From NCBI GenBank assembly GCA_007133365.1, contig SLMV01000225.1, positions 1 to 14,846 of the forward strand: a stretch of 14,846 bases of DNA, read 5' to 3'. The notes below the pieces were generated by a model. It had not been told where the DNA came from and did no database searches. It saw nothing but the letters and a program-made list of their open reading frames with translations. The position numbers and the translations under genes were made by a program. Origin of the DNA: Clostridia bacterium. Its GTDB lineage: Bacteria; Bacillota; Sulfobacillia; SLMV01. Of this stretch, positions 7,382 through 13,654 are shown in pieces (the stretch's first letter is position 1; each line of letters begins with the position of its first letter).

Positions 7382-7425
7382 GCTTTTTGCCAAGTATCTA
7401 ATTTGCCAATCCCAAAGCACCGTAC

Positions 7426-7434
7426 ATTATACCA
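7426..7434 (-). promoter_or_regulatory. Extended -10 promoter overlapping the tadA stop codon
   Basis: On the minus strand TGGTATAAT is a perfect extended -10 (TGn + TATAAT at 7426-7431). The tadA TAA stop codon is inside the hexamer (7427-7429). The -35 at 17-nt spacing is only TGGTCG (7449-7454, three of six), as expected where TGn compensates. Transcription would begin near 7419, 38 nt before tRNA-Ser(CGA), and could cover both tRNA-Ser genes, SRP RNA and dnaX-ybaB-recR. Confidence 0.6.
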
Positions 7435-7906
7435 TCGGTCCGTCAATCCGACCAGACCGCAGACGCGTAAAGAACGATCGTAATAATTCCGCACATTCCT
7501 TGTTTTGGACGCCCTCAATCACTTCCACTTGATGATTCAATCTCGAATCGTTTGTGAGCGACATCAAACTGACCACCGCCCCCGCCTTCGAATCCCGTAC
7601 CCCATAGACTAACGTCTTGATACGAGCATTTACAAGGGCTCCAGCACACATCGGACACGGCTCGACGGTGACATAAAGGGCACACTCAGTCAACCGCCAA
7701 TCCCCTTTGGCAGCACCGGCCGCCCGGAGCGCCAACATCTCGGCATGAGCCGTTGGATCATGGTCACTTTCCCGGCGGTTATGGCCTTTTCCAATCACAC
7801 CTTTGACGGGATCCACAACCACCGCTCCGATGGGCACTTCATCCAGCGAAAACGCATGGCGGGCTTGATCCAAGGCTAGATCCATGTAATGCGTATGGGA
7901 CTTCAC
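7427..7906 (-). CDS. tadA: tRNA-specific adenosine deaminase TadA
   Basis: This 159-aa cytidine-deaminase-fold enzyme deaminates A34 to inosine in the wobble position of tRNA-Arg(ACG). The zinc and catalytic motifs are visible: HAE at 54-56 (His54 zinc ligand, Glu56 proton shuttle) and PCPMCAG from 83 (Cys84 and Cys87 zinc ligands). The N-terminal MDLALDQARHAFSLDEVPIGAVVV is typical. The GTG at 7906 is preferred because AAAGGA lies 6 nt upstream. A TTG two codons earlier touches the ribosome site. The neighbouring tRNA-Arg has anticodon CCT and is not a TadA substrate. A general nucleoside deaminase is unlikely given the context and motifs. Confidence 0.95.
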   Translation of the reverse strand: MKSHTHYMDLALDQARHAFSLDEVPIGAVVVDPVKGVIGKGHNRRESDHDPTAHAEMLALRAAGAAKGDWRLTECALYVTVEPCPMCAGALVNARIKTLVYGVRDSKAGAVVSLMSLTNDSRLNHQVEVIEGVQNKECAELLRSFFTRLRSGRIDGPMV

Positions 7907-7976
7907 AATCAATCCTTTCGTATCGAAGCCTTCAAGTTCAGTGACAGAATATTTTGGTCCAAACGATCATTTCATG

Positions 7977-8050
7977 TGCGCCAGGGAGGATTTGAACCCC
8001 CGGCACAGGGATTAGGAATCCCTTGCTCTATCCACCTGAGCTACTGGCGC
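7977..8050 (-). tRNA. tRNA-Arg (anticodon CCT)
   Basis: Acceptor GCGCCAG pairs with CTGGCGC. The D arm is TAGCTCAGGTGGATAGAGCA. The anticodon stem AGGGA/TCCCT encloses TTCCTAA (anticodon CCT, reads AGG), and the T-loop is GTTCAAATC. The discriminator is A and no CCA is encoded (the DNA continues CATGA). It stands 70 nt upstream of tadA on the same strand. Confidence 0.95.
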
Positions 8051-8065
8051 CTGTAATCTAATCGT

Positions 8066-8074
8066 ATCATAGCA
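8066..8074 (-). promoter_or_regulatory. Extended -10 promoter for tRNA-Arg(CCT)
   Basis: The minus strand reads TGCTATGAT: extended TGn plus -10 TATGAT (8066-8071, five of six consensus bases), 15 nt before the tRNA. No good -35 is seen. A 5-bp inverted repeat AAGCC/GGCTT (8076-8090) lies directly upstream. Read-through into tadA is possible because no terminator separates them. Confidence 0.45.
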
Positions 8075-8205
8075 AAAGCCAAAATGGCTTCTCCACAAGT
8101 AACGAATAGCGAAGCATAGGGTAAACGAACGGTTTGGGTCCTTTGACAGACAAATACGTTTTTTGATTTTCATTGGGAAATCCGCGAGAGCCGTTCGCTC
8201 AACAG

Positions 8206-8234
8206 TTGACATTCAAGTAACCACCCTCTATTCT
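8206..8234 (+). promoter_or_regulatory. Promoter for the FMN-binding lipoprotein
   Basis: A perfect -35 TTGACA (8206-8211), a 17-nt spacer and -10 TATTCT (8229-8234, four of six) predict transcription from about 8241. The leader would be about 59 nt. The -10 is part of a tandem repeat (8229-8258). The rest of 8075-8205 holds no gene that I can support. Confidence 0.65.
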
Positions 8235-8258
8235 TTATATAAAGATATTCTTATATAA
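8229..8258 (+). repeat. Tandem repeat over the -10 and start site
   Basis: TATTCTTTATATAA (8229-8242) is repeated as TATTCTTATATAA (8246-8258), differing by one T, with a 17-nt period. Each copy contains the palindrome TTATATAA. The first copy supplies the -10 element and the second covers the start region. It could be an operator or a duplicated -10. Confidence 0.6.
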
Positions 8259-8299
8259 CAACAATTAGGTTCTTTCTATTTGGAAACGAGGGTGGTCCG

Positions 8300-9010
8300 A
8301 TGAAACGGCAGTTATCTCGAAATGTTTATCTTCTCTTAGCGTTTGCTTTTATCTTTGTCGTCGGTTGCGGTGCCCCTGCGCTGACCGGGGATTTTGATCT
8401 TGACGATGGGACGTATGAAGGGTTTTCCGATCCCGGTCCTCGAGGTTATGTAGCAGCCGAACTTGTCATTGAAGATGGCGAAATTGTCGATGCGAAACTC
8501 ATGGAGTTCGATGGACAAGGAGAAAGAAAAACAGCGGATACTTATGACTATGAACCTTGGATTGAAGCTGAAAATGAACTTCCGGAACAAATTGTAGCAA
8601 ATCAGTCTTCCGATATCGATGCCGTATCTGGTGCAACCTCAACTTCCGACAAATTTGAACAAGCCGTCAAACGTGCGCTAGGTGAAGAAGAAGCCTTCGC
8701 GGTCGGCGACTATCAAGATGGGGTGTATCAGGCCGAGTCGGATCCCACGGATCGGGGCGACTACGTAGAGGTGTCGGTCACGATCCTGCTTGGAACCATT
8801 GTGGATGTTGACATGGCCGAATATCGAGAGGATGGATCGGAAAAGGACCCCGACGAATATGACCATGAGCCCTGGGTTGAAGCGGTCGAAACGCTTCCCG
8901 CTGCCGTTGTTGACGCCCAGTCCGCCGATGTCGATACGGTTAGCGGCGCCACCAGCACCAGCGAACTTTTCCAGGAAGCCGTTCAACGTGCTTTAGACCA
9001 AGCGTCTTAA
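8300..9010 (+). CDS. Lipoprotein with two FMN-binding domains
   Basis: This 236-aa protein is predicted to be exported and anchored as a lipoprotein. A basic N-terminus and hydrophobic segment (10-22) end in a VVGC lipobox with Cys23. Two FMN-binding domains (PF04205-like) follow, about 36-128 and 140-232, alike along their whole length. Each ends in the ApbE flavinylation motif: DAVSGATSTS (Thr113) and DTVSGATSTS (Thr218). In this family FMN is joined to the threonine by a phosphoester bond, and tandem forms such as Listeria PplA carry electrons outside the membrane. The protein is very acidic. A GAGGGTGG ribosome site precedes the ATG. It is a single-gene unit between its own promoter and a terminator, and no ApbE or redox partner is in the window. 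The electron-transfer role is inferred. Confidence 0.85.
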   Translation: MKRQLSRNVYLLLAFAFIFVVGCGAPALTGDFDLDDGTYEGFSDPGPRGYVAAELVIEDGEIVDAKLMEFDGQGERKTADTYDYEPWIEAENELPEQIVANQSSDIDAVSGATSTSDKFEQAVKRALGEEEAFAVGDYQDGVYQAESDPTDRGDYVEVSVTILLGTIVDVDMAEYREDGSEKDPDEYDHEPWVEAVETLPAAVVDAQSADVDTVSGATSTSELFQEAVQRALDQAS

Positions 9011-9042
9011 AACACATGAATTAGAAGAATGTAAGGTTCTTT

Positions 9043-9080
9043 GAAACCCGGTCGAAGAAATCTTCGACCGGGTTTCCTTT
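9043..9080 (+). terminator. Rho-independent terminator after the lipoprotein gene
   Basis: A perfect 16-bp inverted repeat, GAAACCCGGTCGAAGA (9043-9058) and TCTTCGACCGGGTTTC (9061-9076), is followed by CTTT. It begins 33 nt after the stop codon. The stem is very stable though the T-tail is short. It also insulates the lipoprotein from the convergent transporter gene, whose own strand lacks a T-tail here. Confidence 0.8.
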
Positions 9081-9084
9081 CGCT

Positions 9085-9123
9085 GAGTACCTCTTGCCCT
9101 CATCCACAGAGTACTCCCTTGCC
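9085..9123. repeat. Imperfect direct repeat in the convergent gap
   Basis: GAGTACCTCTTGCC (9085-9098) recurs as GAGTACTCCCTTGCC (9109-9123) with a 24-nt offset. It lies between the terminator and the end of the transporter gene. The function is unknown and it may be chance or a small duplication. Confidence 0.35.
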
Positions 9124-9131
9124 TAGCAGCA

Positions 9132-10358
9132 CTAATCATCGGGCCGGCTAGCCACATGGGTAGTGCTGGGCACAATAAGCGTCGTCCCCTCCGCGGCTTC
9201 CAACTGTTGTCTTGCCTGTTGCAAAAAGAAGAAACAAACAAAATAGATAATGGCCGATGAAAGGTACGGGGCGTGCATCGAAACGGCATAAATCGCGCCG
9301 GCCCAAGCCGGTCCCAACATTCGTCCCATCGAATCATAGCTGGTTTGAATTCCCATGGTAACGCCCTGGGTCATGTCCGTAGCTTTCGACAAAAGTGAGG
9401 TGACCACAGGACGGGCCAGCGACATTCCTAGGCTCGCCAAAACCACACATAACAAAAGGACTGGGACACTGGGCGCCAAGGGCAACAACAGATACCCAGC
9501 GCCTGCAATCACCATGGCCAGCCTTAATGTCCCCACTTCGCTAAAGCGAAATGTCGCAGGACCAATTAAGAACCCTTGTGTGATCACGCCAACGGCGCCA
9601 TTGACGGCAAATGCAAGGCCCACCACCGTTTCGGATGCGCCGAAACGATCGATCAGATAGTAACCCAACATTGTGAACAATGAAATGCCCGCGAACGTCA
9701 TGGCGAAAGGAATCCAATATAAAATTGCATGCGACTTGCCGGCGGCCGTCCGAAGCGCAGTCAATAAGGACATTTCCGTTGCCGATCGATCGCGGGTCTT
9801 CGGCTCTGGAAGAAAGAAGAACACCGGGATTGCCGTGACAAATCCCAAACTTCCCGCAATGAAAAAGGTGAGCCGTATGCCCAAGGGTGCTAATAGCCCG
9901 CCGATAGCAGGCCCTAGCACAAATCCTAAACCAAAAGCTGCCCCAATCAAGCCCATGCTCGGGCCTCGTTCTTCCGGGGTGCTCACGTCGGCAATATAGG
10001 CTTTGGCTGAGGGCATGGTGGAGGCACTAAGCAACCCTCCGGTTACCCGCGCAGCATAAAGCATCCAGAGTTCTGTCGCCAACCCCATCGCAATGAAAGC
10101 AAAACCGACACCCAGTAAACCAATGAGAATGGCCGGACGCCGGCCGATACGGTCCGAAAAAGCGCCCCAGCGAGGTGTGGTCAAGAACTGGGCGGCAGCC
10201 CAAACGGTGACCAAAAGGCCAATATCTAAAGAGGACGCCCCTAACTCCAGGGCAAAAAAGGGAAGGACGGGAATCACGATGCCGAATCCCATCATCACAA
10301 TAAATAAGGAAACGAAGAGAAGGAGCAAGTACGAATTTCTAAATATCAATGCAATCAC
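9132..10358 (-). CDS. MFS transporter, DHA1 drug:H+ antiporter type
   Basis: This 408-aa protein has about 12 hydrophobic segments, typical for 12-TM major facilitator transporters of the DHA1 group (TetA/Bmr-like). Motif A between TM2 and TM3 is GAFSDRIGRRP (65-75). YAARVTGGLLSAS (101-113) fits motif B in TM4, and GLGFVLGPAIGG (143-154) fits antiporter motif C in TM5. It probably exports a toxic compound or metabolite in exchange for protons, and the substrate cannot be told from sequence. The start is ambiguous. GTG at 10358 has AAAAGG 8 nt upstream. TTG at 10349 has AGGTGA at suitable distance and would remove three residues. It is transcribed alone, divergently from the 149-aa membrane protein. 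Confidence 0.88.
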   Translation of the reverse strand: MIALIFRNSYLLLLFVSLFIVMMGFGIVIPVLPFFALELGASSLDIGLLVTVWAAAQFLTTPRWGAFSDRIGRRPAILIGLLGVGFAFIAMGLATELWMLYAARVTGGLLSASTMPSAKAYIADVSTPEERGPSMGLIGAAFGLGFVLGPAIGGLLAPLGIRLTFFIAGSLGFVTAIPVFFFLPEPKTRDRSATEMSLLTALRTAAGKSHAILYWIPFAMTFAGISLFTMLGYYLIDRFGASETVVGLAFAVNGAVGVITQGFLIGPATFRFSEVGTLRLAMVIAGAGYLLLPLAPSVPVLLLCVVLASLGMSLARPVVTSLLSKATDMTQGVTMGIQTSYDSMGRMLGPAWAGAIYAVSMHAPYLSSAIIYFVCFFFLQQARQQLEAAEGTTLIVPSTTHVASRPDD

Positions 10359-10392
10359 CTGTTTGGCCTTTTACTCCAAAAGATGTCAAGTC

Positions 10393-10421
10393 ATTATACT
10401 CCAACATTTTACGCATTGCGA
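10393..10421 (-). promoter_or_regulatory. Promoter for the MFS transporter
   Basis: On the minus strand a perfect -10 TATAAT (10393-10398) lies 17 nt from a weak -35 TCGCAA (10416-10421, three of six). Transcription would start near 10386, about 28 nt before the GTG. I saw no convincing promoter for the divergent gene in 10422-10531. Confidence 0.5.
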
Positions 10422-10531
10422 GGGTGCTTGAAATTGGTCGACCGTCCCAGCTGTCAAAATCTTCAAAGCCCATGACGAAGAGCCTAACGATACGATATGC
10501 TCTTTCTATAACCAAGAGAAGGGTGACACCC

Positions 10532-10981
10532 ATGCAAAGACCTATTTTGGGCATTTTCTTAATCGCCTTCGGGCTCCTCTTGCTGGTCCAAAGAACGCAA
10601 GTATTGTCTGGAGATTATTTTCTAATCATTTTGGGCCTAGCACTTATCGCCTCTTACTTCGTCACAGTTCAACACCGAACCGGTCTTTTGGTTGCCGGTT
10701 CGATCCTGATTGCGATTGGCGCTTACAGCAACCTACCGATCCGACTAAATGCGGACTATCTATTCTTTTTATCCCTAGGGATGGCCTTCGCGTTCGTAGT
10801 GATCGCGGAGAAGATCGTGGGCCGCACCACCATCTGGCCTTTATATCCCGCATTCGCCCTCGCATTCGTCAGCATTATTATTTATGCGGCTCAACACGGG
10901 CTGGCCTCCGCCATCATCCCATACTGGCCCGTTGTATTGATCTTAGCGGGTGCGATTGTCTTGCTTTCTGCCCGGCGCTGA
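10532..10981 (+). CDS. Small polytopic membrane protein of unknown function
   Basis: I do not recognise a named family. The 149-aa protein is almost wholly hydrophobic, with six likely membrane segments at about 4-20, 29-44, 50-67, 74-95, 98-120 and 128-147. Basic residues lie mainly in short loops (QHRTG, EKIVGR, final ARR). The ATG at 10532 is chosen because AGAAGGGTG lies 7 nt upstream; an earlier in-frame start would have a non-hydrophobic, unlikely N-terminal extension. The protein resembles in outline the small LiaI/DUF5668-type membrane proteins of Gram-positive bacteria, but this is a weak comparison. It ends 32 nt before the GntP-family gene on the same strand, so the two may be co-transcribed. 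Confidence 0.75.
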   Translation: MQRPILGIFLIAFGLLLLVQRTQVLSGDYFLIILGLALIASYFVTVQHRTGLLVAGSILIAIGAYSNLPIRLNADYLFFLSLGMAFAFVVIAEKIVGRTTIWPLYPAFALAFVSIIIYAAQHGLASAIIPYWPVVLILAGAIVLLSARR

Positions 10982-11013
10982 CGATTTGATTATTCGAGGA
11001 GGTGTGTTTTGCT

Positions 11014-12360
11014 TTGGCGGTCGTTACCGATCCCCTCTACGCGCTTTTGGGATTTGCCGGAATCATTATCTTGCTTTTGGTGCTGATCACCAAATTCCGC
11101 TGGCACGTATTTTTGGCTTTGTTGATACCCATCCTCCTTTTTGCGCTAATTCCTGGCACGGATATCGACACCTTCATCAATGCATTTGAGGTCGGTTTTG
11201 GCCGGACGCTGGGCAGTATCGGAGTTGTCATCGTCTTGGGCGCGACGATGGGGGAAGCCATGAAACAAACCGGTGCGGTCCAACAAATTACCCGTAGCAT
11301 GATTAGAGCCGTCGGACGAAAGCGCCTGCCTCTGGCCCTTACCCTCACCGGGTTCGTCTTGGGCATCGCTATTTTTGGTGATGTTGCATATGTGATTATC
11401 AACCCGCTCATTCATGCGGCCGCGTTCGAATTTGGAGCCGGGATGGGCATGATGGCAACAGGCTTGGTCGGTGCCATGCAGCTCACCCATGCTGTGGTTC
11501 CTCCGACCCCCGGTCCCCTGGCGGCCGCCTCGTTGGTCGGCGCCGATATTGGGTTGCTGATTTTTTTTGGGAGTTTGGTCAGTTTCGCCGGGGCCATTTC
11601 CTGCTGGATTTGGGCAGTCACCATTGGTCGGCGTATACCGTCACCACCTTCTAAAGAATTCGTAACATCATCGGAAGATGACTCCGCGAACGGCCCATGG
11701 CCCACCACCCTCAATGCGTATCTCCCCATTGTGGTCCCCATTTTATTAATCGGAGGTCATAGTATTGTTAAATTAATGTGGCCAGAGGGCAATCTGATCA
11801 CTCAAGTCTTACAATATCTTGGTTGGCCGGTAGTGGCGCTCTCCTTGGGTCTCGGGTTGGCCATCCGGCAAGCGCGTTCCGATCAAAAAGCCCGGGCGGT
11901 CAATGAGTGGGTGCAAAAAGGTCTGACAACCTCGGCTATGATATTCGGCGTCACCGGCTTAGGGGGTACCTTGAGTGCGATCATCGAAGAGACACCCGCC
12001 GTCGATAGTATTGCGCATACCATCATCCAAATTGGGATTCCGAGCATCGTCTTGCCCTTTCTCATCGGTGTCATGGTCAACATGGTGACGGGCTCATCGA
12101 CGGTCGGCGTGATTACCGCCGCCTCATTATCCGCTCCTCTCTTACCGCAACTTGGCCTTTCTCCCGAGGCGGCGGTCCTAGCCGCCGCCTCGGGTTCCGT
12201 CATCATCAAGTACGTCAATAGCAGCTATTTCTGGGTATGCACCTCTCTATCCCGCATGAGAGTTGAAAGCGCAATTCTTGCTTACGGCGGTGCCTCTCTA
12301 GTTGGGGGCCTCACCTCTTTTGCTGCCACCTACCTTCTTTGGTATCTTGATATTTTGTAG
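11014..12360 (+). CDS. GntP-family permease (gluconate/D-serine-type H+ symporter)
   Basis: This 448-aa, ~12-TM protein of the GntP family imports sugar acids (gluconate) or, in members such as DsdX, D-serine with protons. The N-terminal KFRWHVFLALLIPILLFALIPG matches the family's KFRLHAFIALL region. GFVLGIAIFGDVAYVIINPLI fits the signature after TM3, and HAVVPPTPGP and MVTGSSTVGVITAASL are also conserved blocks. The usual start at TTG 11014 is preferred: GAGGAGGTG ends 9 nt upstream. A GTG at 11002 lies inside that ribosome site and would add four residues. The D-aminoacylase 1.3 kb downstream makes a D-amino-acid-related substrate plausible, but the substrate is not shown. Confidence 0.9.
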   Translation: MAVVTDPLYALLGFAGIIILLLVLITKFRWHVFLALLIPILLFALIPGTDIDTFINAFEVGFGRTLGSIGVVIVLGATMGEAMKQTGAVQQITRSMIRAVGRKRLPLALTLTGFVLGIAIFGDVAYVIINPLIHAAAFEFGAGMGMMATGLVGAMQLTHAVVPPTPGPLAAASLVGADIGLLIFFGSLVSFAGAISCWIWAVTIGRRIPSPPSKEFVTSSEDDSANGPWPTTLNAYLPIVVPILLIGGHSIVKLMWPEGNLITQVLQYLGWPVVALSLGLGLAIRQARSDQKARAVNEWVQKGLTTSAMIFGVTGLGGTLSAIIEETPAVDSIAHTIIQIGIPSIVLPFLIGVMVNMVTGSSTVGVITAASLSAPLLPQLGLSPEAAVLAAASGSVIIKYVNSSYFWVCTSLSRMRVESAILAYGGASLVGGLTSFAATYLLWYLDIL

Positions 12361-12404
12361 CAGGATTAAAGGCAAAGGCGTGCCCTTACGCCGGCCTCGT
12401 TCTA

Positions 12405-12433
12405 TTGGCAAGGCACTTTTACTTCGGTAGCAT
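12405..12433 (+). promoter_or_regulatory. Promoter for the microprotein/yeiH/deacylase unit
   Basis: -35 TTGGCA (12405-12410, five of six), a 17-nt spacer and -10 TAGCAT (12428-12433, four of six) predict a start near 12440, about 30 nt before the microprotein ATG. A GGCGT/ACGCC hairpin (12377-12392) just after the GntP gene has no T-tail, so some read-through is likely. Confidence 0.5.
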
Positions 12434-12469
12434 TGGAAGAGAATTTTGTGAATTCGATGGGAGAAGGAA

Positions 12470-12574
12470 ATGAAGCCGAAAAAACCCTATGGCATGTCCG
12501 ACGACTGGTTCGGTTGTCTAATCGGAATCGCCATTATCTTATTGATCGAATTGAGCGTAAGGATTTTGGGATAG
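12470..12574 (+). CDS. 34-residue single-pass membrane microprotein
   Basis: This short frame is preceded by GGGAGAAGGA and followed 10 nt later by the YeiH gene. It has a basic N-terminus (KPKK at 2-5), an aspartate/tryptophan patch (SDDWFG, 10-15) and one hydrophobic helix (about 16-33, CLIGIAIILLIELSVRIL). From memory, longer UPF0324 proteins in other bacteria begin with an 'EDWWAVWLG'-like sequence and a membrane helix before the YeiH-like core. This protein looks like that piece encoded separately. It is in a different frame from yeiH, so it is not a simple premature stop. It may be a partner subunit of the exporter or a coupling leader peptide. Coding status is inferred from its ribosome site, spacing and clean hydrophobic pattern. 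Confidence 0.6.
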   Translation: MKPKKPYGMSDDWFGCLIGIAIILLIELSVRILG

Positions 12575-12584
12575 GCGGCATCCA

Positions 12585-13625
12585 ATGTCTCGTTCTCCGT
12601 ATCCGCGTGTTATGACATATATCCATGATATACTTCCTGGCTTTCTCTTTTGTGCTGCCATTGGTGCTACGGCCATCGTGCTTGATCACTTCGTGCTGTC
12701 AGACCGGGTCGTATTCGTTAACTACGTCTTAATCGCCATTCTTTTGGGCTTTTTCGCCCGCAATACCCTGGATTTGCCATCCGTGTTGAACGCCGGCATT
12801 TCGTTTTCGGCCCGAATCTGCCTATTCATCGGAATTGTGCTCCTCGGAACTAGGCTGGATCTAAGGGAAATCTTTTCGGTCGGAACATCTGCCCTCCTCC
12901 TCGTAGGTCTATCTATCGTTGTAACTCTAGTCCTTGCCATATGGATGGGTCGGATGTTGCGCGTAACGCCTCAATGTTCTCATCTTCTTGGAGTCGGTCT
13001 GGGAATATGCGGCATCTCGGCCATTATCGCAACCGCCCCCGCAATTCGCGCCAAAGACACGGAAATGGTAAGTGCCATTGGTGCCAGCATCTTGACCGAT
13101 CTCATCGTTCTAATTAGTTTTCCTATCATCGCCAACGCACTAAACTGGATTGATTTACCGGCAGGCTTTATGGCGGGCATTATTCCGTCAAACACTGCTC
13201 AATGCATCGCCGTTGGCTATTCATTTAGCGAGGGTGCTGGTGCCATTGCGACCATTGTCAAATCTGCCCGAAATGCCCTGATGCCGTTGGTTATTTTGGG
13301 AATCGTTTATCGGTTTACCCTTCAGGGTCTGCCGACCGGGCAAAGCATGCATCCGCGCATCTTATGGGATAAATTCCCAAAGTTTATCGTTGGTTTTCTA
13401 GCCGCGGCTTTTCTCGCCACCTTCAATTTGATTTCACCTGCTACCATCAATTTGACTGGCTATTTGTCTCAGATTTTCTTTGTCGTTTGCTTCGCCGGCA
13501 TCGGTGCAGGCATCCGGCTCCATGATATCGCTGGAAAAAACACTCGAATCACCGGGCTCATCGTACCGATCCTGATCATCCGCTGGTTGTTTATTTACGC
13601 TATCTGGGTATTGTTGCCATTTTAG
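12585..13625 (+). CDS. YeiH/UPF0324 family putative sulfate exporter
   Basis: This 346-aa protein is of typical UPF0324 length with about ten membrane segments. Family blocks are visible: LLGTRLDLREI (86-96), GICGISAIIATAPAIRAKDTEMVSAIG (140-166), NTAQCIAVGYSFSEGAGAIATIVKSARN (203-230) and a C-terminal FVVCFAGIGAGIRLHDI. Family members are annotated as putative sulfate exporters, since homologues lie in taurine or cysteate degradation clusters. Transport activity is little proven. The ATG at 12585 has AGGCGG 6 nt upstream; a second ATG at 12612 lacks one. It lies 10 nt after the microprotein and 29 nt before the deacylase, so co-transcription is likely. Confidence 0.88.
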   Translation: MSRSPYPRVMTYIHDILPGFLFCAAIGATAIVLDHFVLSDRVVFVNYVLIAILLGFFARNTLDLPSVLNAGISFSARICLFIGIVLLGTRLDLREIFSVGTSALLLVGLSIVVTLVLAIWMGRMLRVTPQCSHLLGVGLGICGISAIIATAPAIRAKDTEMVSAIGASILTDLIVLISFPIIANALNWIDLPAGFMAGIIPSNTAQCIAVGYSFSEGAGAIATIVKSARNALMPLVILGIVYRFTLQGLPTGQSMHPRILWDKFPKFIVGFLAAAFLATFNLISPATINLTGYLSQIFFVVCFAGIGAGIRLHDIAGKNTRITGLIVPILIIRWLFIYAIWVLLPF

Positions 13626-13654
13626 CTCCCGGCGTCCAGAAAGAGGGAGGATTC

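Noticed and set aside
8143..8171. A second TTGACA (8143-8148) upstream of the lipoprotein
   Set aside because: The bases at -10 distance (ATTTTC) do not resemble a -10 element.
8126..8197. CGAACGG/CCGTTCG inverted pair upstream of the lipoprotein
   Set aside because: There are only 7 bp of pairing with a loop of nearly 60 nt and no flanking extension, which is likely to occur by chance.
8012..8212. Minus-strand frame across tRNA-Arg and the intergenic region
   Set aside because: It runs through a complete tRNA gene, has no ribosome site, and resembles no protein.
11002..11013. GTG start for the GntP permease
   Set aside because: The GTG is part of the GAGGAGGTG ribosome site, so that site cannot serve it. 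TTG at 11014 is correctly spaced.
12433..12615. A 60-codon plus-strand frame overlapping the microprotein and the yeiH start
   Set aside because: It has no ribosome site, is rich in arginine without any recognisable pattern, and overlaps both the better-supported 34-codon frame and the start of yeiH in another frame.
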